DNA of 64,000 nucleotides, from positions 124,001 through 188,000 of the forward strand of contig JHWS01000005.1 in NCBI GenBank assembly GCA_000687675.1, in the 5' to 3' direction. A program made the translations under genes and the position numbers. The DNA comes from Lachnospiraceae bacterium NC2008. Lineage in GTDB: Bacteria > Bacillota > Clostridia > Lachnospirales > Lachnospiraceae. Under the pieces are notes generated by a model, which made no database searches, was not told where the DNA came from, and was given only the letters and a program-made list of their open reading frames with translations. The stretch's first letter is position 1. Each line of letters opens with the position of its first letter. Shown piece after piece: positions 1 to 8,815 of the stretch.

Positions 1-195
1 TCAAGTGTTATTAAAATGTGTGATATACTAGGATTGAATCCAGTAGACTTTTCAAGATTAGGAAGTGGTATGGTAGGAGACATACTTCTTAAAGAAAAGG
101 TACTAAATAAGTATATTAAACTTAATGATGCAGGTCAGGACAAGGTTCTTGATTATATGGATGACCTTCTACTGGTTAAGAAATATAAGAGATAG
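1..195 (+). CDS. C-terminal end of a probable XRE-type DNA-binding regulator (5' truncated by window)
   Basis: The reading frame is open from base 1 and stops at TAG 193-195, giving the last 64 residues of a protein whose start lies outside the window. The tail contains LNDAGQDKVLDYMDDLLLV followed by a basic end (KKYKR). This wording is familiar from the C-terminus of Firmicute XRE (Cro/CI helix-turn-helix) regulators, but the HTH itself is not visible, so the family is inferred. The next gene starts 13 bases downstream on the same strand, so the two may be co-transcribed. Confidence 0.55.
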   Translation, partial: SSVIKMCDILGLNPVDFSRLGSGMVGDILLKEKVLNKYIKLNDAGQDKVLDYMDDLLLVKKYKR

Positions 196-208
196 GTGGT
201 AAAGACAG

Positions 209-1906
209 GTGTCTTCGAAAGGGAAATTAAAAAAGGCAGAAGTTAAGTCTTCTGGTTTAATGCAGTTTGCAGATTATGTTTTAGGGATTTTAACAGCAAT
301 ATATGTATTTTTATTGTTGGTTGTATATCCTCTATATTATGAAAACAAGTACTTCAACATGGGGGAGGCTAAATATAACTTCTTCAATAAGGTTTCTGGA
401 GCATTTACCATACTTCTTATGCTTGCCCTAGTAATGTGGCTTGTTGCATATTACAAAGAAATCTCATACGAAAAGATTTTTAAAGGGTATTCGATTACAG
501 ACTGGTTCGCAGTTGGATTTTTATTAGTATCATTCTTATCATATTTATTAAGTTCTGATCATTATATGGCTCTTAATGGATATATAGATTGGAACATGGG
601 ATTAATAGCCCAGACTATATTTGTACTGCTGTATTTCTTTATTTCACGATTTGGCAGATTTAGCAGACCTATCTTAAAGTGGGGTATGCTTACCTGTTTT
701 ATCGTATGCTTACTCGCAGTACTTATGAGATTTGGTTTTGATCCTCTTGGTATGTATGACGATATCAGTCCAGCAGATATAGAGAAGTTTGTATCAACTA
801 TTGGTCAGACAAGCTGGTATTCAAGCTATGCGGTTCTTATATATGCACTTGGTATGTTCTGGTATTTTGATGATAATCCAGATGGACTTATAGGAGATAT
901 TCTTAGAGAGCAGAAGGTATCAGAAAAGATAATACATGGCATTAACTCATTTATATATGGGCTTTTTGTTATGGTAGGAGCTGCTTCCATAGTTACAGTT
1001 AACTCTGATTCTGCATTCGTAGCATTGACTCTTATCTTTATGGTATTTTTCTGGTATGGTCTTGAATCTAATGAGAAGTTCTCTAGATTCTTGGAACTTG
1101 CAGTTCTTGTTTTTACAACATTCAGACTTGTAGGTTTGTTACAGGACATGTTCCCAGAAAGACTTATAGAACACGTAGCAGATACAGAGGCTATATGTCA
1201 GTTCTTAAACCATAGCACAGCAACCTTAATTATATGGATTGCTCTCGTGCTGGTTTATATCGCATATAGAGTGGGACTTCACCTTAGCTTTGATAAGCTT
1301 AGAAGAACATATAAGTTCCAAGTTAAGAAGTTTGTTATTCTTAGAAAGGTTATGGTTATAGCTGCTATATTTGTTTTGTGGTTAGTAGCACTTCTTATAA
1401 TCCTAACAACAAACCATAAACTTCCAGCATCAATGAGCGGGATGTACAATAGTGGATTCTTTAACTTTGCAGATGCCTGGGGTAACCACAGAGGCTTTAA
1501 CTGGAAGATGGCAGTTGTAGCTCTTAATAATGCTTCTATAAAAGACCTCTTTGTAGGTGTTGGACCAGACTGTTTTAGCCTTGCTATGAGCAAGTACTGT
1601 AATGACTTGGTTTCTGTATACTGGCACGGTCAGACACTTGCATGTGCCCATAACGAGTTTCTTAATATGACAGTTACAGAAGGTATTCTTGGAATTACAG
1701 CTTACCTTGGAATGATGATTTCATCAGCGTCAAGACTTGGACGCTTAGCATATAAGAGACCAGAAGCTATAGGATGTCTTGTTATCATCCTTGCTTATAT
1801 AGGACACAATTTCTTCTGTTATCAGACATGCTGCTCTGCACCATATGTATTTATATTTATGGGAATTGGAGAAAGCATAATAAGAAAAGAGAAACAATCT
1901 GCTTAA
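209..1906 (+). CDS. O-antigen ligase/polymerase-like polytopic membrane protein
   Basis: The 565-residue protein is almost entirely hydrophobic, with about a dozen membrane segments. Near residues 478-495 it carries AHNEFLNMTVTEGILG, the His-Asn...Glu-Gly signature of the Wzy/WaaL family, preceded by a periplasmic-type loop with GNHRGFNWKMAV and FVGVGPDCF. By family it would join lipid-linked glycans to each other or to an acceptor at the outer face of the membrane. The start is GTG at 209, chosen because AGGTGG lies at 193-198 with good spacing. It sits upstream of a GT2 gene, which fits surface glycan assembly. Which polymer is made cannot be told from the sequence. Confidence 0.8.
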   Translation: MSSKGKLKKAEVKSSGLMQFADYVLGILTAIYVFLLLVVYPLYYENKYFNMGEAKYNFFNKVSGAFTILLMLALVMWLVAYYKEISYEKIFKGYSITDWFAVGFLLVSFLSYLLSSDHYMALNGYIDWNMGLIAQTIFVLLYFFISRFGRFSRPILKWGMLTCFIVCLLAVLMRFGFDPLGMYDDISPADIEKFVSTIGQTSWYSSYAVLIYALGMFWYFDDNPDGLIGDILREQKVSEKIIHGINSFIYGLFVMVGAASIVTVNSDSAFVALTLIFMVFFWYGLESNEKFSRFLELAVLVFTTFRLVGLLQDMFPERLIEHVADTEAICQFLNHSTATLIIWIALVLVYIAYRVGLHLSFDKLRRTYKFQVKKFVILRKVMVIAAIFVLWLVALLIILTTNHKLPASMSGMYNSGFFNFADAWGNHRGFNWKMAVVALNNASIKDLFVGVGPDCFSLAMSKYCNDLVSVYWHGQTLACAHNEFLNMTVTEGILGITAYLGMMISSASRLGRLAYKRPEAIGCLVIILAYIGHNFFCYQTCCSAPYVFIFMGIGESIIRKEKQSA

Positions 1907-1970
1907 GCACCATGAGGCGTGCTGAACTATCTTGATAGTAAGGCACAGGATTTTAATAAAAGGGGATAAT

Positions 1971-3011
1971 ATGGCGACTTTTAGTCTTTGTATGATTGTG
2001 AAAAATGAAGAAGCTGTTTTAGAAAGATGCCTTGAATCGCTTAAGGGCTTATTTGAGGAGATTGTTATAGTAGATACAGGTTCGACTGATTCTACTAAGG
2101 AGATAGCAGCTAAGTACACTGACAAAATCTATGATTTTCAGTGGATTAATGACTTTGCAGCTGCAAGAAATTATGCTTTTTCATTATGCTCTATGGACTA
2201 TATCTATTCTGCAGATGCAGACGAAGTATTAGATGAGAATAATAGAAGACTATTTCTTGACTTAAAGCAGAATATTCTTGAAGAGATAGAGATAGTTCAG
2301 ATGTGGTATCTTAATACAAAGAGCCATGTTACTACAGAGAACTATGACAGGGAACTTAGACCGAAGCTTTATAAGAGGCTAAGAAAGTTTACCTGGATTG
2401 ATCCAATACACGAATCAGTTAATCTTAATCCACTTGTATATGATAGCGACATTGAGATTCTTCATATGCCAATTTCTAACCATTCTGGTAGAGATTTTGG
2501 CGTGTTTCAGGCGGCCTTAGATCGAGGCGAACATCTCTCAGCAAAACTTCATAAGATGTATGCCAGAGAACTTATGCTTTCTGGAAGTCAGGAAGATTTT
2601 GAAAAGGCATTTTCTTTCTTCTTTTCTTCAATCTATGATCAGGCTTATGGTGAAGATGAAAGAAGAGATTCTTATCTGATTTTGGCTAGATATTTTAGAT
2701 ATAAGAAGGAAGATGGGGAGTTTTTTAAGTGGGCACTTAAAGATATGTGTACTACACCTTCATCGGACATGTGTTATGAGATTGGAATGTACTATCTGGA
2801 AAGAAAAGATCCGGATGAAGCTCTTGTATGGTTTGATAATGCCATAAATGAAACGCATCCTATCATAAATGCGAAAACTGGAAATGTTTTATCATGCGAA
2901 GCAGCGGCCGATTGTTATAGTCTAAAAGCAGAAATTGATGAGGATATGAGAGATATATTCTTAGAAGAAAGCAAAAAATATAAGGATTTGGCAGAAAATT
3001 ATTCGAAATAA
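1971..3011 (+). CDS. Family 2 glycosyltransferase with C-terminal helical (TPR-like) repeats
   Basis: The N-terminus reads SLCMIVKNEEAVLERCLES and continues with IVDTGSTDSTKEIA, the nucleotide-sugar half of a GT-A fold; SADADEVL near residues 78-85 is the metal-binding DXD region. The C-terminal third is rich in Tyr, Ala and Leu helices that look like TPR units. Start was placed at ATG 1971 because AGGGGA (1961-1966) precedes it; a TTG at 1932 in frame has no such site. The expected product is 346 residues, cytoplasmic, transferring a sugar from a nucleotide donor. Proteins of this build often modify peptides or flagellin, but the acceptor here is not shown. Confidence 0.85.
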   Translation: MATFSLCMIVKNEEAVLERCLESLKGLFEEIVIVDTGSTDSTKEIAAKYTDKIYDFQWINDFAAARNYAFSLCSMDYIYSADADEVLDENNRRLFLDLKQNILEEIEIVQMWYLNTKSHVTTENYDRELRPKLYKRLRKFTWIDPIHESVNLNPLVYDSDIEILHMPISNHSGRDFGVFQAALDRGEHLSAKLHKMYARELMLSGSQEDFEKAFSFFFSSIYDQAYGEDERRDSYLILARYFRYKKEDGEFFKWALKDMCTTPSSDMCYEIGMYYLERKDPDEALVWFDNAINETHPIINAKTGNVLSCEAAADCYSLKAEIDEDMRDIFLEESKKYKDLAENYSK

Positions 3012-3085
3012 GTACTCAAGTATCAGGGAATAATGTACGATATAGTATAAAGAAGTTTCTTACACTACAAAAGCGGGGAGATTAT

Positions 3086-3448
3086 ATGGACGAGATTTTA
3101 GAATTACAGAAAGAAACACTTGCATCTATTAACGAATATCTTGGAAATCTTATTCCTGGAATGAAGAATGCTGCTAATGAACTTAGTGGTGACTTTAAAG
3201 AGGATACTTGGGAGTACCTTCGTATGAATATGGATGGCTTTAACTGGGTTATCCAGGCATATAATGGTACACAGGAAATCATTAATGCAGATGGCACTGT
3301 TATAGATAATAAAGATATAGATGCTAAAGTTGATAAACTTGGCACAGCATATAAATCAAAAGATGCCGCAGCAATTGCGACATCTATAAATGATGATATT
3401 ATTCCATTCTTGGAAAAACTTAAGGAAGCAACAGCAAGCTTCGCATAA
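3086..3448 (+). CDS. Small alpha-helical protein of unknown function
   Basis: A 120-residue acidic protein, start ATG 3086 after a GGGGAG ribosome site. No signal peptide, membrane segment or cysteine is present, and the sequence looks wholly helical (LELQKETLASINEYLGNL, then a Trp/Tyr-rich centre and a C-terminal LEKLKEATAS helix). I do not recognise the family. It follows the glycosyltransferase by 74 bases on the same strand and converges on the FliD-like gene with only 21 bases between stops. Size and helical character would suit a small cytoplasmic chaperone or adaptor, but that is only a guess. Confidence 0.7.
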   Translation: MDEILELQKETLASINEYLGNLIPGMKNAANELSGDFKEDTWEYLRMNMDGFNWVIQAYNGTQEIINADGTVIDNKDIDAKVDKLGTAYKSKDAAAIATSINDDIIPFLEKLKEATASFA

Positions 3449-3469
3449 GCTTAAATCAAATATTATTAT

Positions 3470-4786
3470 TTACATGTATCCGTTGAAGAGCATACCACTG
3501 TAAGCGCTTGTCACATAAGGGTTTGCAAAATGCTCTGTCGACGGATTTTTATATGCAACAATACGCTTATCTACATAATCCATAGGGTTAAGCTGTATCT
3601 GGTTAACCTTTCTAAGAGTACTCTGAGCAAATCCCTTTATAAGTTCTGCAGGGTCCTGGTCTTCTTTTAGTTCGGATATTGTTTTCGATAATTTATCTTC
3701 ATCAATAGAAAGAGTTGCATCCTTGTTAACTGTAATACCAAGTTCACTGAGTGAATCCTTATAATGTTGAGAAGACGACCTCATATTCTCAAGCAGGAGA
3801 GAAGTACGAGGCTGCTTGTCAGTATATTTGGAAACAGATTCTATAAACTTATTGTAGGAACCAACAACACCTTTAACGGTATCTTTTATGGTTTCAAAAT
3901 CTGGTTTGGTTCCTATAGTTGCAGTATCATCTTCACTTTGGCTTTCACTGTTAAGAGTGATTTGATACTTGTTACCTATATCTATTCTGTTATCTGGTGA
4001 AGTATATTCCTCACCATCTATAGAAAACTTAGCCCAGCTTGCGCTCTGAGACAGGTTCCTGATTCCAAGATAATCAATGATGCCACGTTTCTGACTGGTA
4101 TCTTCATCAGATATTTCAAATGGCTGTGCATTCTCATCTCCGTTACCGTTAGAAACAGATGTAATCTCAAGAGCTGATGTTGCATCTACTCTTGGTACAA
4201 CAGTAGCATTAAGGCCGATACCGGAACTGTTTATAAGTCTGGCCAGTCTGGACTGGATTGATTTATTAGTATCGCCTTCACTGATTGTGAACTGTAATTC
4301 GTAGTTAGATGAACCGGAAGCTACGTCGAAAGAGTATGTTCCAGGATTAATGTCTAAAGATTCGGTATCAAGGAACTTACCTCTGTTAATCTGAGGCTTT
4401 GCCAGTTTATCAACGTGTATAGTAACTTCGTCTATATTTTCGTTCTCTTCTTCATTATTAATATAATCTACACTGACAAGATCAGGGTTAGAAGAGAACA
4501 AAGTATTATTATTGAAAAGATTCTCTGCTTCTTTGCCACCATAAGACGCGATATCTCTGGAGAGCTCCATAGCAGACTCTTTCATACCAATAGTATATTT
4601 AGCTATATCCTGGGAACGGCGAAGCAAATAGACAGGCTCTTCTTTGCTTGCACTAACAATAGAATTGTATATGTCTTTAAGGTCAGATTTCTTGTGTGTA
4701 TCAAATCTGCTTGAAGACTTTACAGAATAATTTGTCTGATAGTAATTGTAAACATTACTTAATATTGTAGAACTGTAATCAGCCAT
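3470..4786 (-). CDS. FliD-like flagellar filament cap protein (divergent, N-terminus not canonical)
   Basis: The 438-residue protein has a middle region of beta-rich, Asp/Ser/Thr-rich sequence and a C-terminal half of FliD type: KDTVKGVVGSYNKFIESVSKY, then LGITVNKDATLSIDEDKL, the pattern of the FliD C-terminal domain. FliD caps the growing flagellar filament outside the cell. The N-terminus (MADYSSTILSNVYNYYQTNY) lacks the usual FliD opening, so it may be a paralogue with another export partner. The start at 4786 is supported by AGGAGGGC just upstream; an ATG 14 codons earlier has no such site. A TATAAT lies about 40 bases upstream on the minus strand (4832-4827). No other flagellar gene is in the window. 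Confidence 0.6.
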   Translation of the reverse strand: MADYSSTILSNVYNYYQTNYSVKSSSRFDTHKKSDLKDIYNSIVSASKEEPVYLLRRSQDIAKYTIGMKESAMELSRDIASYGGKEAENLFNNNTLFSSNPDLVSVDYINNEEENENIDEVTIHVDKLAKPQINRGKFLDTESLDINPGTYSFDVASGSSNYELQFTISEGDTNKSIQSRLARLINSSGIGLNATVVPRVDATSALEITSVSNGNGDENAQPFEISDEDTSQKRGIIDYLGIRNLSQSASWAKFSIDGEEYTSPDNRIDIGNKYQITLNSESQSEDDTATIGTKPDFETIKDTVKGVVGSYNKFIESVSKYTDKQPRTSLLLENMRSSSQHYKDSLSELGITVNKDATLSIDEDKLSKTISELKEDQDPAELIKGFAQSTLRKVNQIQLNPMDYVDKRIVAYKNPSTEHFANPYVTSAYSGMLFNGYM

Positions 4787-4942
4787 ATCTTTGCCCTCCT
4801 TTCCTCCTTGATAGTGAGCAAAATACATTATAATAATGTACAGATAATCCTTTATCGTACGCTCGAGGCTAGTACCCCATAATCATAGTTAATTATATAT
4901 TACCTTAAAAATAAAAGAAATACAATAGTTTTATATAAAATA

Positions 4943-5941
4943 CTATATTTTATTTTTGAGGATGTAATCCAGCATCATATTATCATGTAAATCTTTTTCA
5001 TCATATTTATATGTCAATTTATGGATATCACTCATATCACATAATTCTTGGTATCGTAACTTAGAAAATGGATGAAACATTTCCATTTGCATTATGTGAC
5101 AAGGCTCTGTGCTGTAAAAAGGCAGCTTCGCACATCCTTCTGGATGTCTCCAAGTTGCAAGGGTGAACATAATATGAAAAAGGAAATAATGCATCAGACG
5201 ATCTTCCTGTTCCCAGTACTTATATAGCATCTTACGTGTATCTGTTAAGATAGAACTAGGTTTAGAAGAGTAAATAAACCAGCTGTCATAAGTAATAATT
5301 GAACTTGTTTCATTTTTCATAATTGCTCGATAGCAAAATAAAGGATAGTTTTCAAGGATGCGATTAATGGTTTTAGTGCCTGTACAAAGTACGGTGGCAT
5401 CAATCCAACATCCCCCAAGTCTGCTTAACAGGTCAACTCTTATAAGATCTGAAAAATGCGCGTTGCTAATCTTTCCTTCGGCGCGGGCATTTTTTACATG
5501 TTCTGGAAATTCAACATAATCATAAAGGTTATCTTCAGTAAGGATTATTATCTTACGACCTAACTTTTCTAGAGATTCATAACATCTTTTTACTATAGGA
5601 GGGGCATTATCTATTCCCTGAAGCCAGCACCACCAGATAGTATCAGCATATGGAAGAGGCCTATCAGAAATAGGGGTATTACCACATACTTCATCAGTTG
5701 CATATTTTTTTTGACAATACGTATATAACCATTTTAATACACGTATGCTTTCCAAATCCTGTAAAGAAACCTTGTATTCCATAAGCTTTTGAATTAAAGA
5801 ATACTCATGCTGTGTACGTTCATCAACGAGTTCAGGGTGTTCATTAACAAAGTTAGTTAATTTTTGGGCTGCTATATCAAAATGATTATCTTCAACAGCA
5901 CGAAGTGAGCTGTCAAGTAATTCGATTATAGGATTGTTCAT
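4943..5941 (-). CDS. Capsular polysaccharide synthesis-type glycosyltransferase
   Basis: The 332-residue protein has an N-terminal helical extension of about 95 residues, then IWWCWLQG (around 102-109) with NAPPIVKRCYESL, and SDLIRVDLLSRLGGCWIDATV around 164-184. These are the landmarks of the Caps_synth/Gly_transf_sug group, in which the WIDAT segment takes the place of the DXD metal site. It would act in the cytoplasm on a cell-surface or capsule glycan. It is transcribed away from rpmG, with a 300-base divergent gap that carries the rpmG promoter. No operon partner follows closely on its strand; the FliD-like gene begins 156 bases downstream. Confidence 0.8.
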   Translation of the reverse strand: MNNPIIELLDSSLRAVEDNHFDIAAQKLTNFVNEHPELVDERTQHEYSLIQKLMEYKVSLQDLESIRVLKWLYTYCQKKYATDEVCGNTPISDRPLPYADTIWWCWLQGIDNAPPIVKRCYESLEKLGRKIIILTEDNLYDYVEFPEHVKNARAEGKISNAHFSDLIRVDLLSRLGGCWIDATVLCTGTKTINRILENYPLFCYRAIMKNETSSIITYDSWFIYSSKPSSILTDTRKMLYKYWEQEDRLMHYFLFHIMFTLATWRHPEGCAKLPFYSTEPCHIMQMEMFHPFSKLRYQELCDMSDIHKLTYKYDEKDLHDNMMLDYILKNKI

Positions 5942-6035
5942 TATGATTACCCCTTTCGATTCTTTTTCTTTCTATATATTATAGTATGCATATTATAACA
6001 TGTTTATCTTCTTGTTATATTTATATAAAAACCTG

Positions 6036-6064
6036 TTGACAGGTATAGAGGTCTTTGATAAGAT
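6036..6064 (+). promoter_or_regulatory. Sigma-A promoter of rpmG-secE-nusG
   Basis: TTGACA at 6036-6041 and TAAGAT at 6059-6064 are separated by 17 bases. Transcription would start near 6071, leaving a leader of about 170 bases before rpmG. The remaining divergent gap (5942-6035 and 6065-6241) shows no tRNA or gene. A short hairpin with a T-run at 6048-6097 overlaps this promoter and is probably not functional. Confidence 0.8.
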
Positions 6065-6241
6065 ACTCTTTGCGAGAGAGTAAAACCTCTTTTTTTTGTG
6101 CGTTATCGCATAAGAATGGTGCCGCGTGCGGACGTGGGCATTTGGCATATATGAAAAGTTTCGGATCAGCTTGTTTGTTATGCCTGGGAGATTGCTTTCT
6201 TACTATATTATAAGGTTGAATTATTATTTGGAGGAATAAAT

Positions 6242-6391
6242 ATGCGTACAAGAATTACATTAGCATGTACAGTATGTCAGCAGCGTAACTACGACACAAC
6301 AAAGGATAAGAAGAACCATCCTGACAGAATGGAAACAAACAAGTACTGCAGATTCTGCAAGAAGCATACATTACATAAAGAAACAAAATAG
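6242..6391 (+). CDS. rpmG: 50S ribosomal protein L33
   Basis: This is a 49-residue protein beginning [12 protein letters not shown] and ending HKETK. Cysteine pairs at 9/12 and 36/39 mark it as the zinc-ribbon form of L33, a component of the large ribosomal subunit near the E site. GGAGG at 6230-6234 sets the ATG. It is the first gene of the rpmG-secE-nusG unit, an order common in Firmicutes, and is followed by secE after 38 bases. Confidence 0.96.
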   Translation: MRTRITLACTVCQQRNYDTTKDKKNHPDRMETNKYCRFCKKHTLHKETK

Positions 6392-6429
6392 TCCCCCATA
6401 CATCTTGGGAATATTCATAGGAGGTTACT

Positions 6430-6633
6430 ATGGGAGATTCAAAAGAAACAAAAAAGAAGCCAAGCTTCTTCAAGGGACTTAAGAAGGAATTCAAGAAGAT
6501 AACCTGGCCATCTAAGCAGACAGCAGCTAAAGAAACGGTAGCTGTTATCCTTATTTCAGTAATAGTTGGCGCACTTATTAAGGTTATAGATATTGTTTGT
6601 GTTCAGGGAGTTCACTTCCTGACTAACTTCTAA
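6430..6633 (+). CDS. secE: Preprotein translocase subunit SecE
   Basis: A 67-residue protein with a basic amphipathic helix (FFKGLKKEFKKITWPS, the conserved SecE segment ending in the W-P pair) followed by one membrane span (AVILISVIVGALIKVIDIVCV). SecE clamps SecY in the membrane channel that exports unfolded proteins. Single-span length is normal for Gram-positive SecE. AGGAGG at 6419-6424 precedes the start. It lies between rpmG and nusG as in most bacteria. Confidence 0.96.
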   Translation: MGDSKETKKKPSFFKGLKKEFKKITWPSKQTAAKETVAVILISVIVGALIKVIDIVCVQGVHFLTNF

Positions 6634-6668
6634 TCATCTTAGAAGACTTTTTACGAAGGAGCAGTATA

Positions 6669-7358
6669 ATGGCAGATTCAAAAAACGTTAAGCTTAAAAA
6701 ACTTGGCGAGCTTAAGAACATCTTCAAGAACGACGAAGATGATATGGATGAAATCCTTAAGCCTGTTAGAGCAGCAGTCACAGATGACAAGCCTGCTATA
6801 GATGAAGATTATGATATCGGACAGAGCGATAACAAGTCTGGTAGAGGTATGGGCTGGTATGTAGTTCATACATATTCTGGATACGAAAAGAAAGTTAAGC
6901 TCAACATCGAAAAGGCTATAGAGAACAGACATCTTGAAGATAAGATTCTTGAAGTAAAGGTTCCAACTCAGGACGTTGTAGAGATTAAGACAACAGGTAA
7001 GAAGAATGTTCAGAAGAAGCTTTTCCCTGGATATGTTCTTATTCATATGGATGCAGATGACAATGATGCATGGTATGTTGTTAGAAATACAAGAGGTGTT
7101 ACAGGTTTCGTAGGACCAGGAAGTAAGCCAGTTCCACTTGAAGAGATGGAAATGGATACTCTTGAGAAAGAGAAAATCCAGAAGGCAGACTTCGAAGTTG
7201 GAGAAGTCGTTATGGTTATCGACGGTGCTTGGAAAGACACAACAGGTGTTGTTACAAGAATCGATGAGAACAAGCAGACAGCTATTATTAAGGTTGAGAT
7301 GTTTGGTCACGAGACACCACTTGAGATTAGTTTCTCAGACGTAAAGAAGATGGATTAA
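6669..7358 (+). CDS. nusG: Transcription termination/antitermination factor NusG
   Basis: The NGN domain begins near residue 62 with WYVVHTYSGYEKKV, contains KLFPGYVLIHMD and WYVVRNTRGVTGFVG, and is followed by the KOW domain (VGEVVMVIDGAWKDTTGVV). NusG binds the RNA polymerase clamp and influences pausing, Rho termination and coupling. At 229 residues it is about 50 longer than typical NusG; the extra is an acidic, low-complexity N-terminal extension of roughly 60 residues (NDEDDMDEILKP). Start ATG 6669 follows GAAGGAGC. The gene ends the rpmG-secE-nusG group, and a promoter for rplK begins 8 bases after the stop. Confidence 0.95.
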   Translation: MADSKNVKLKKLGELKNIFKNDEDDMDEILKPVRAAVTDDKPAIDEDYDIGQSDNKSGRGMGWYVVHTYSGYEKKVKLNIEKAIENRHLEDKILEVKVPTQDVVEIKTTGKKNVQKKLFPGYVLIHMDADDNDAWYVVRNTRGVTGFVGPGSKPVPLEEMEMDTLEKEKIQKADFEVGEVVMVIDGAWKDTTGVVTRIDENKQTAIIKVEMFGHETPLEISFSDVKKMD

Positions 7359-7366
7359 TCTAATTA

Positions 7367-7395
7367 TTGATGTCCATGAGTAATAGATGTATAAT
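7367..7395 (+). promoter_or_regulatory. Sigma-A promoter of rplK-rplA
   Basis: TTGATG at 7367-7372 and TATAAT at 7390-7395 are 17 bases apart. Transcription would begin near 7402, so the rplK leader is about 88 bases and contains the folded element at 7418-7468. The promoter starts almost on the nusG stop codon, allowing both read-through and independent expression. Confidence 0.75.
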
Positions 7396-7417
7396 GCATC
7401 TCGGACTCATTTACATA

Positions 7418-7468
7418 TGTGGAAGCAGAAGTACGTGATAAACGCATCACACTGCGCCACTACCACAT
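7418..7468 (+). promoter_or_regulatory. Structured rplK leader, candidate autoregulatory L1 (or L11) site
   Basis: Nested complementary segments build one interrupted hairpin: TGTGG 7418-7422 with CCACA 7463-7467 (or GTGG with CCAC 7457-7460), GCAG 7425-7428 with CTGC 7452-7455, and GTGAT 7435-7439 with ATCAC 7446-7450. The element sits between promoter and ribosome site of rplK. In many bacteria the rplKA message carries an L1-binding mimic of 23S rRNA at this place; equating this hairpin with it is inference from position and shape. Confidence 0.5.
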
Positions 7469-7489
7469 TATATTAAGGAGGAAGCCAAA

Positions 7490-7915
7490 ATGGCAAAGAA
7501 AGTATCAGGTTACATCAAATTACAGATTCCTGCCGGCAAAGCAACACCAGCACCACCAGTTGGTCCAGCACTTGGTCAGCACGGAGTAAACATCGTTGAA
7601 TTCACAAAGCAGTTCAACGCACAGACAGCAGATAAGGGTGATCTTATCATCCCTGTTGTAATCACAGTTTATGCAGACAAGAGTTTCAGTTTTATTACAA
7701 AGACACCTCCAGCTGCAGTACTTATTAAGAAAGCTTGTAACATTAAGTCTGGTTCAGGCGTTCCTAACAAGACAAAGGTTGCTACAATTTCTAAGGCTAA
7801 GGTTCAGGAAATCGCTGAGCTTAAGATGCCAGATCTTAATGCAGCATCACTCGAAGCAGCAATGTCAATGATCGCAGGTACATGCCGTTCAATGGGCGTT
7901 ACTGTAGAAGAATAA
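7490..7915 (+). CDS. rplK: 50S ribosomal protein L11
   Basis: A 141-residue protein matching L11 end to end: the N-terminal [27 protein letters not shown] is the proline-rich thiostrepton-site segment, and the C-terminal rRNA-binding domain holds [12 protein letters not shown]11 binds the GTPase-associated region of 23S rRNA. AAGGAGGAAG at 7475-7484 fixes the start. It is first in the rplK-rplA unit, under its own promoter and structured leader. Confidence 0.98.
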   Translation: MAKKVSGYIKLQIPAGKATPAPPVGPALGQHGVNIVEFTKQFNAQTADKGDLIIPVVITVYADKSFSFITKTPPAAVLIKKACNIKSGSGVPNKTKVATISKAKVQEIAELKMPDLNAASLEAAMSMIAGTCRSMGVTVEE

Positions 7916-7964
7916 GACTTGCGTGGAAGATTTATTCGTTAAAACCACTAAGGAGGAAATGTAA

Positions 7965-8654
7965 ATGAAACATGGAAAGAAATACAATGCGGCAATGAAA
8001 GAATTCGACCGCGCAACATATTACGAACCAGAAGAAGCTGTAGCAGCAGTTAAGAAGACAGCAACAGCTAAGTTCGATGAGACAATTGAAGTTCACATCA
8101 GAACAGGTTGTGATGGACGTCACGCTGAGCAGCAGATCAGAGGTGCTGTAGTACTTCCTAACGGTACAGGTAAGACTGTTAAGGTTCTTGTATTCGCTAA
8201 GGGTACAAAGCTTGATGAAGCTCAGGCAGCAGGTGCTGATTTCGTAGGTGGCGAGGAACTCATTCCTAAGATCCAGAACGATGGTTGGTTCGATTTCGAC
8301 GTTGTAGTTGCTACACCTGACATGATGGGTGTTGTAGGTCGTCTTGGTAAGGTACTTGGTCCTAAGGGACTTATGCCAAACCCTAAGGCTGGTACAGTAA
8401 CAATGGATGTTACTAAGGCTATCAACGATATTAAGGCTGGTAAGATTGAGTACCGTCTTGATAAGAGCAACATCATCCACTGCCCAATCGGAAAGGCATC
8501 TTTCTCAGAAGAGCAGCTTAAGGAGAACTTCACAGCTCTTATGGACGCACTTGTAAAGGCTAAGCCAAGCACACTTAAGGGTCAGTACATGAAGAGCATC
8601 ACTCTTGCTTCTACAATGGGACCTGGTGTACGTGTTAGCACAGCTAAGTTCTAA
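7965..8654 (+). CDS. rplA: 50S ribosomal protein L1
   Basis: The 229-residue protein has the L1 landmarks: [12 protein letters not shown] at the N-terminus, the second domain with [31 protein letters not shown] split over residues about 108-138, and the closing [14 protein letters not shown]1 forms the mobile stalk near the ribosomal E site and in many bacteria represses its own operon. AGGAGG at 7951-7956 precedes the start. A strong terminator begins 22 bases after the stop, so rplKA is separated from rplJL, which lie nearly 5 kb further on. Confidence 0.98.
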   Translation: MKHGKKYNAAMKEFDRATYYEPEEAVAAVKKTATAKFDETIEVHIRTGCDGRHAEQQIRGAVVLPNGTGKTVKVLVFAKGTKLDEAQAAGADFVGGEELIPKIQNDGWFDFDVVVATPDMMGVVGRLGKVLGPKGLMPNPKAGTVTMDVTKAINDIKAGKIEYRLDKSNIIHCPIGKASFSEEQLKENFTALMDALVKAKPSTLKGQYMKSITLASTMGPGVRVSTAKF

Positions 8655-8675
8655 TTCAAACTGTATAAGTTATTT

Positions 8676-8703
8676 AAGGCGTGGTTTTAACCACGCCTTT
8701 TTT
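8676..8703 (+). terminator. Rho-independent terminator after rplA
   Basis: AAGGCGTGG (8676-8684) pairs with CCACGCCTT (8691-8699) across a six-base loop and runs straight into a T-tract. This ends the rplKA transcript. Confidence 0.92.
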
Positions 8704-8815
8704 AATACTTATAATATAATAGTGTAAAAATATGCTGAATTAGTGTAATGGAATACTAGGTGACAAGAGACAATATATAATGGGATTATTAAAAGTATAC
8801 GAGGTGACAAACTTT

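Noticed and set aside
4787-4870. Flagellar sigma-28 promoter for the FliD-like gene.
   Set aside because: A CGATAA-like stretch exists on the minus strand but no TAAA box at the required distance; a plain TATAAT closer to the gene is the better candidate.
6048-6097. Hairpin (GAGGT/ACCTC with inner ACTCT/AGAGT) followed by eight T, terminator-like.
   Set aside because: It overlaps the TTGACA-N17-TAAGAT promoter of rpmG, has a lopsided internal loop, and the gene to its left is on the other strand, so no transcript needs ending there.
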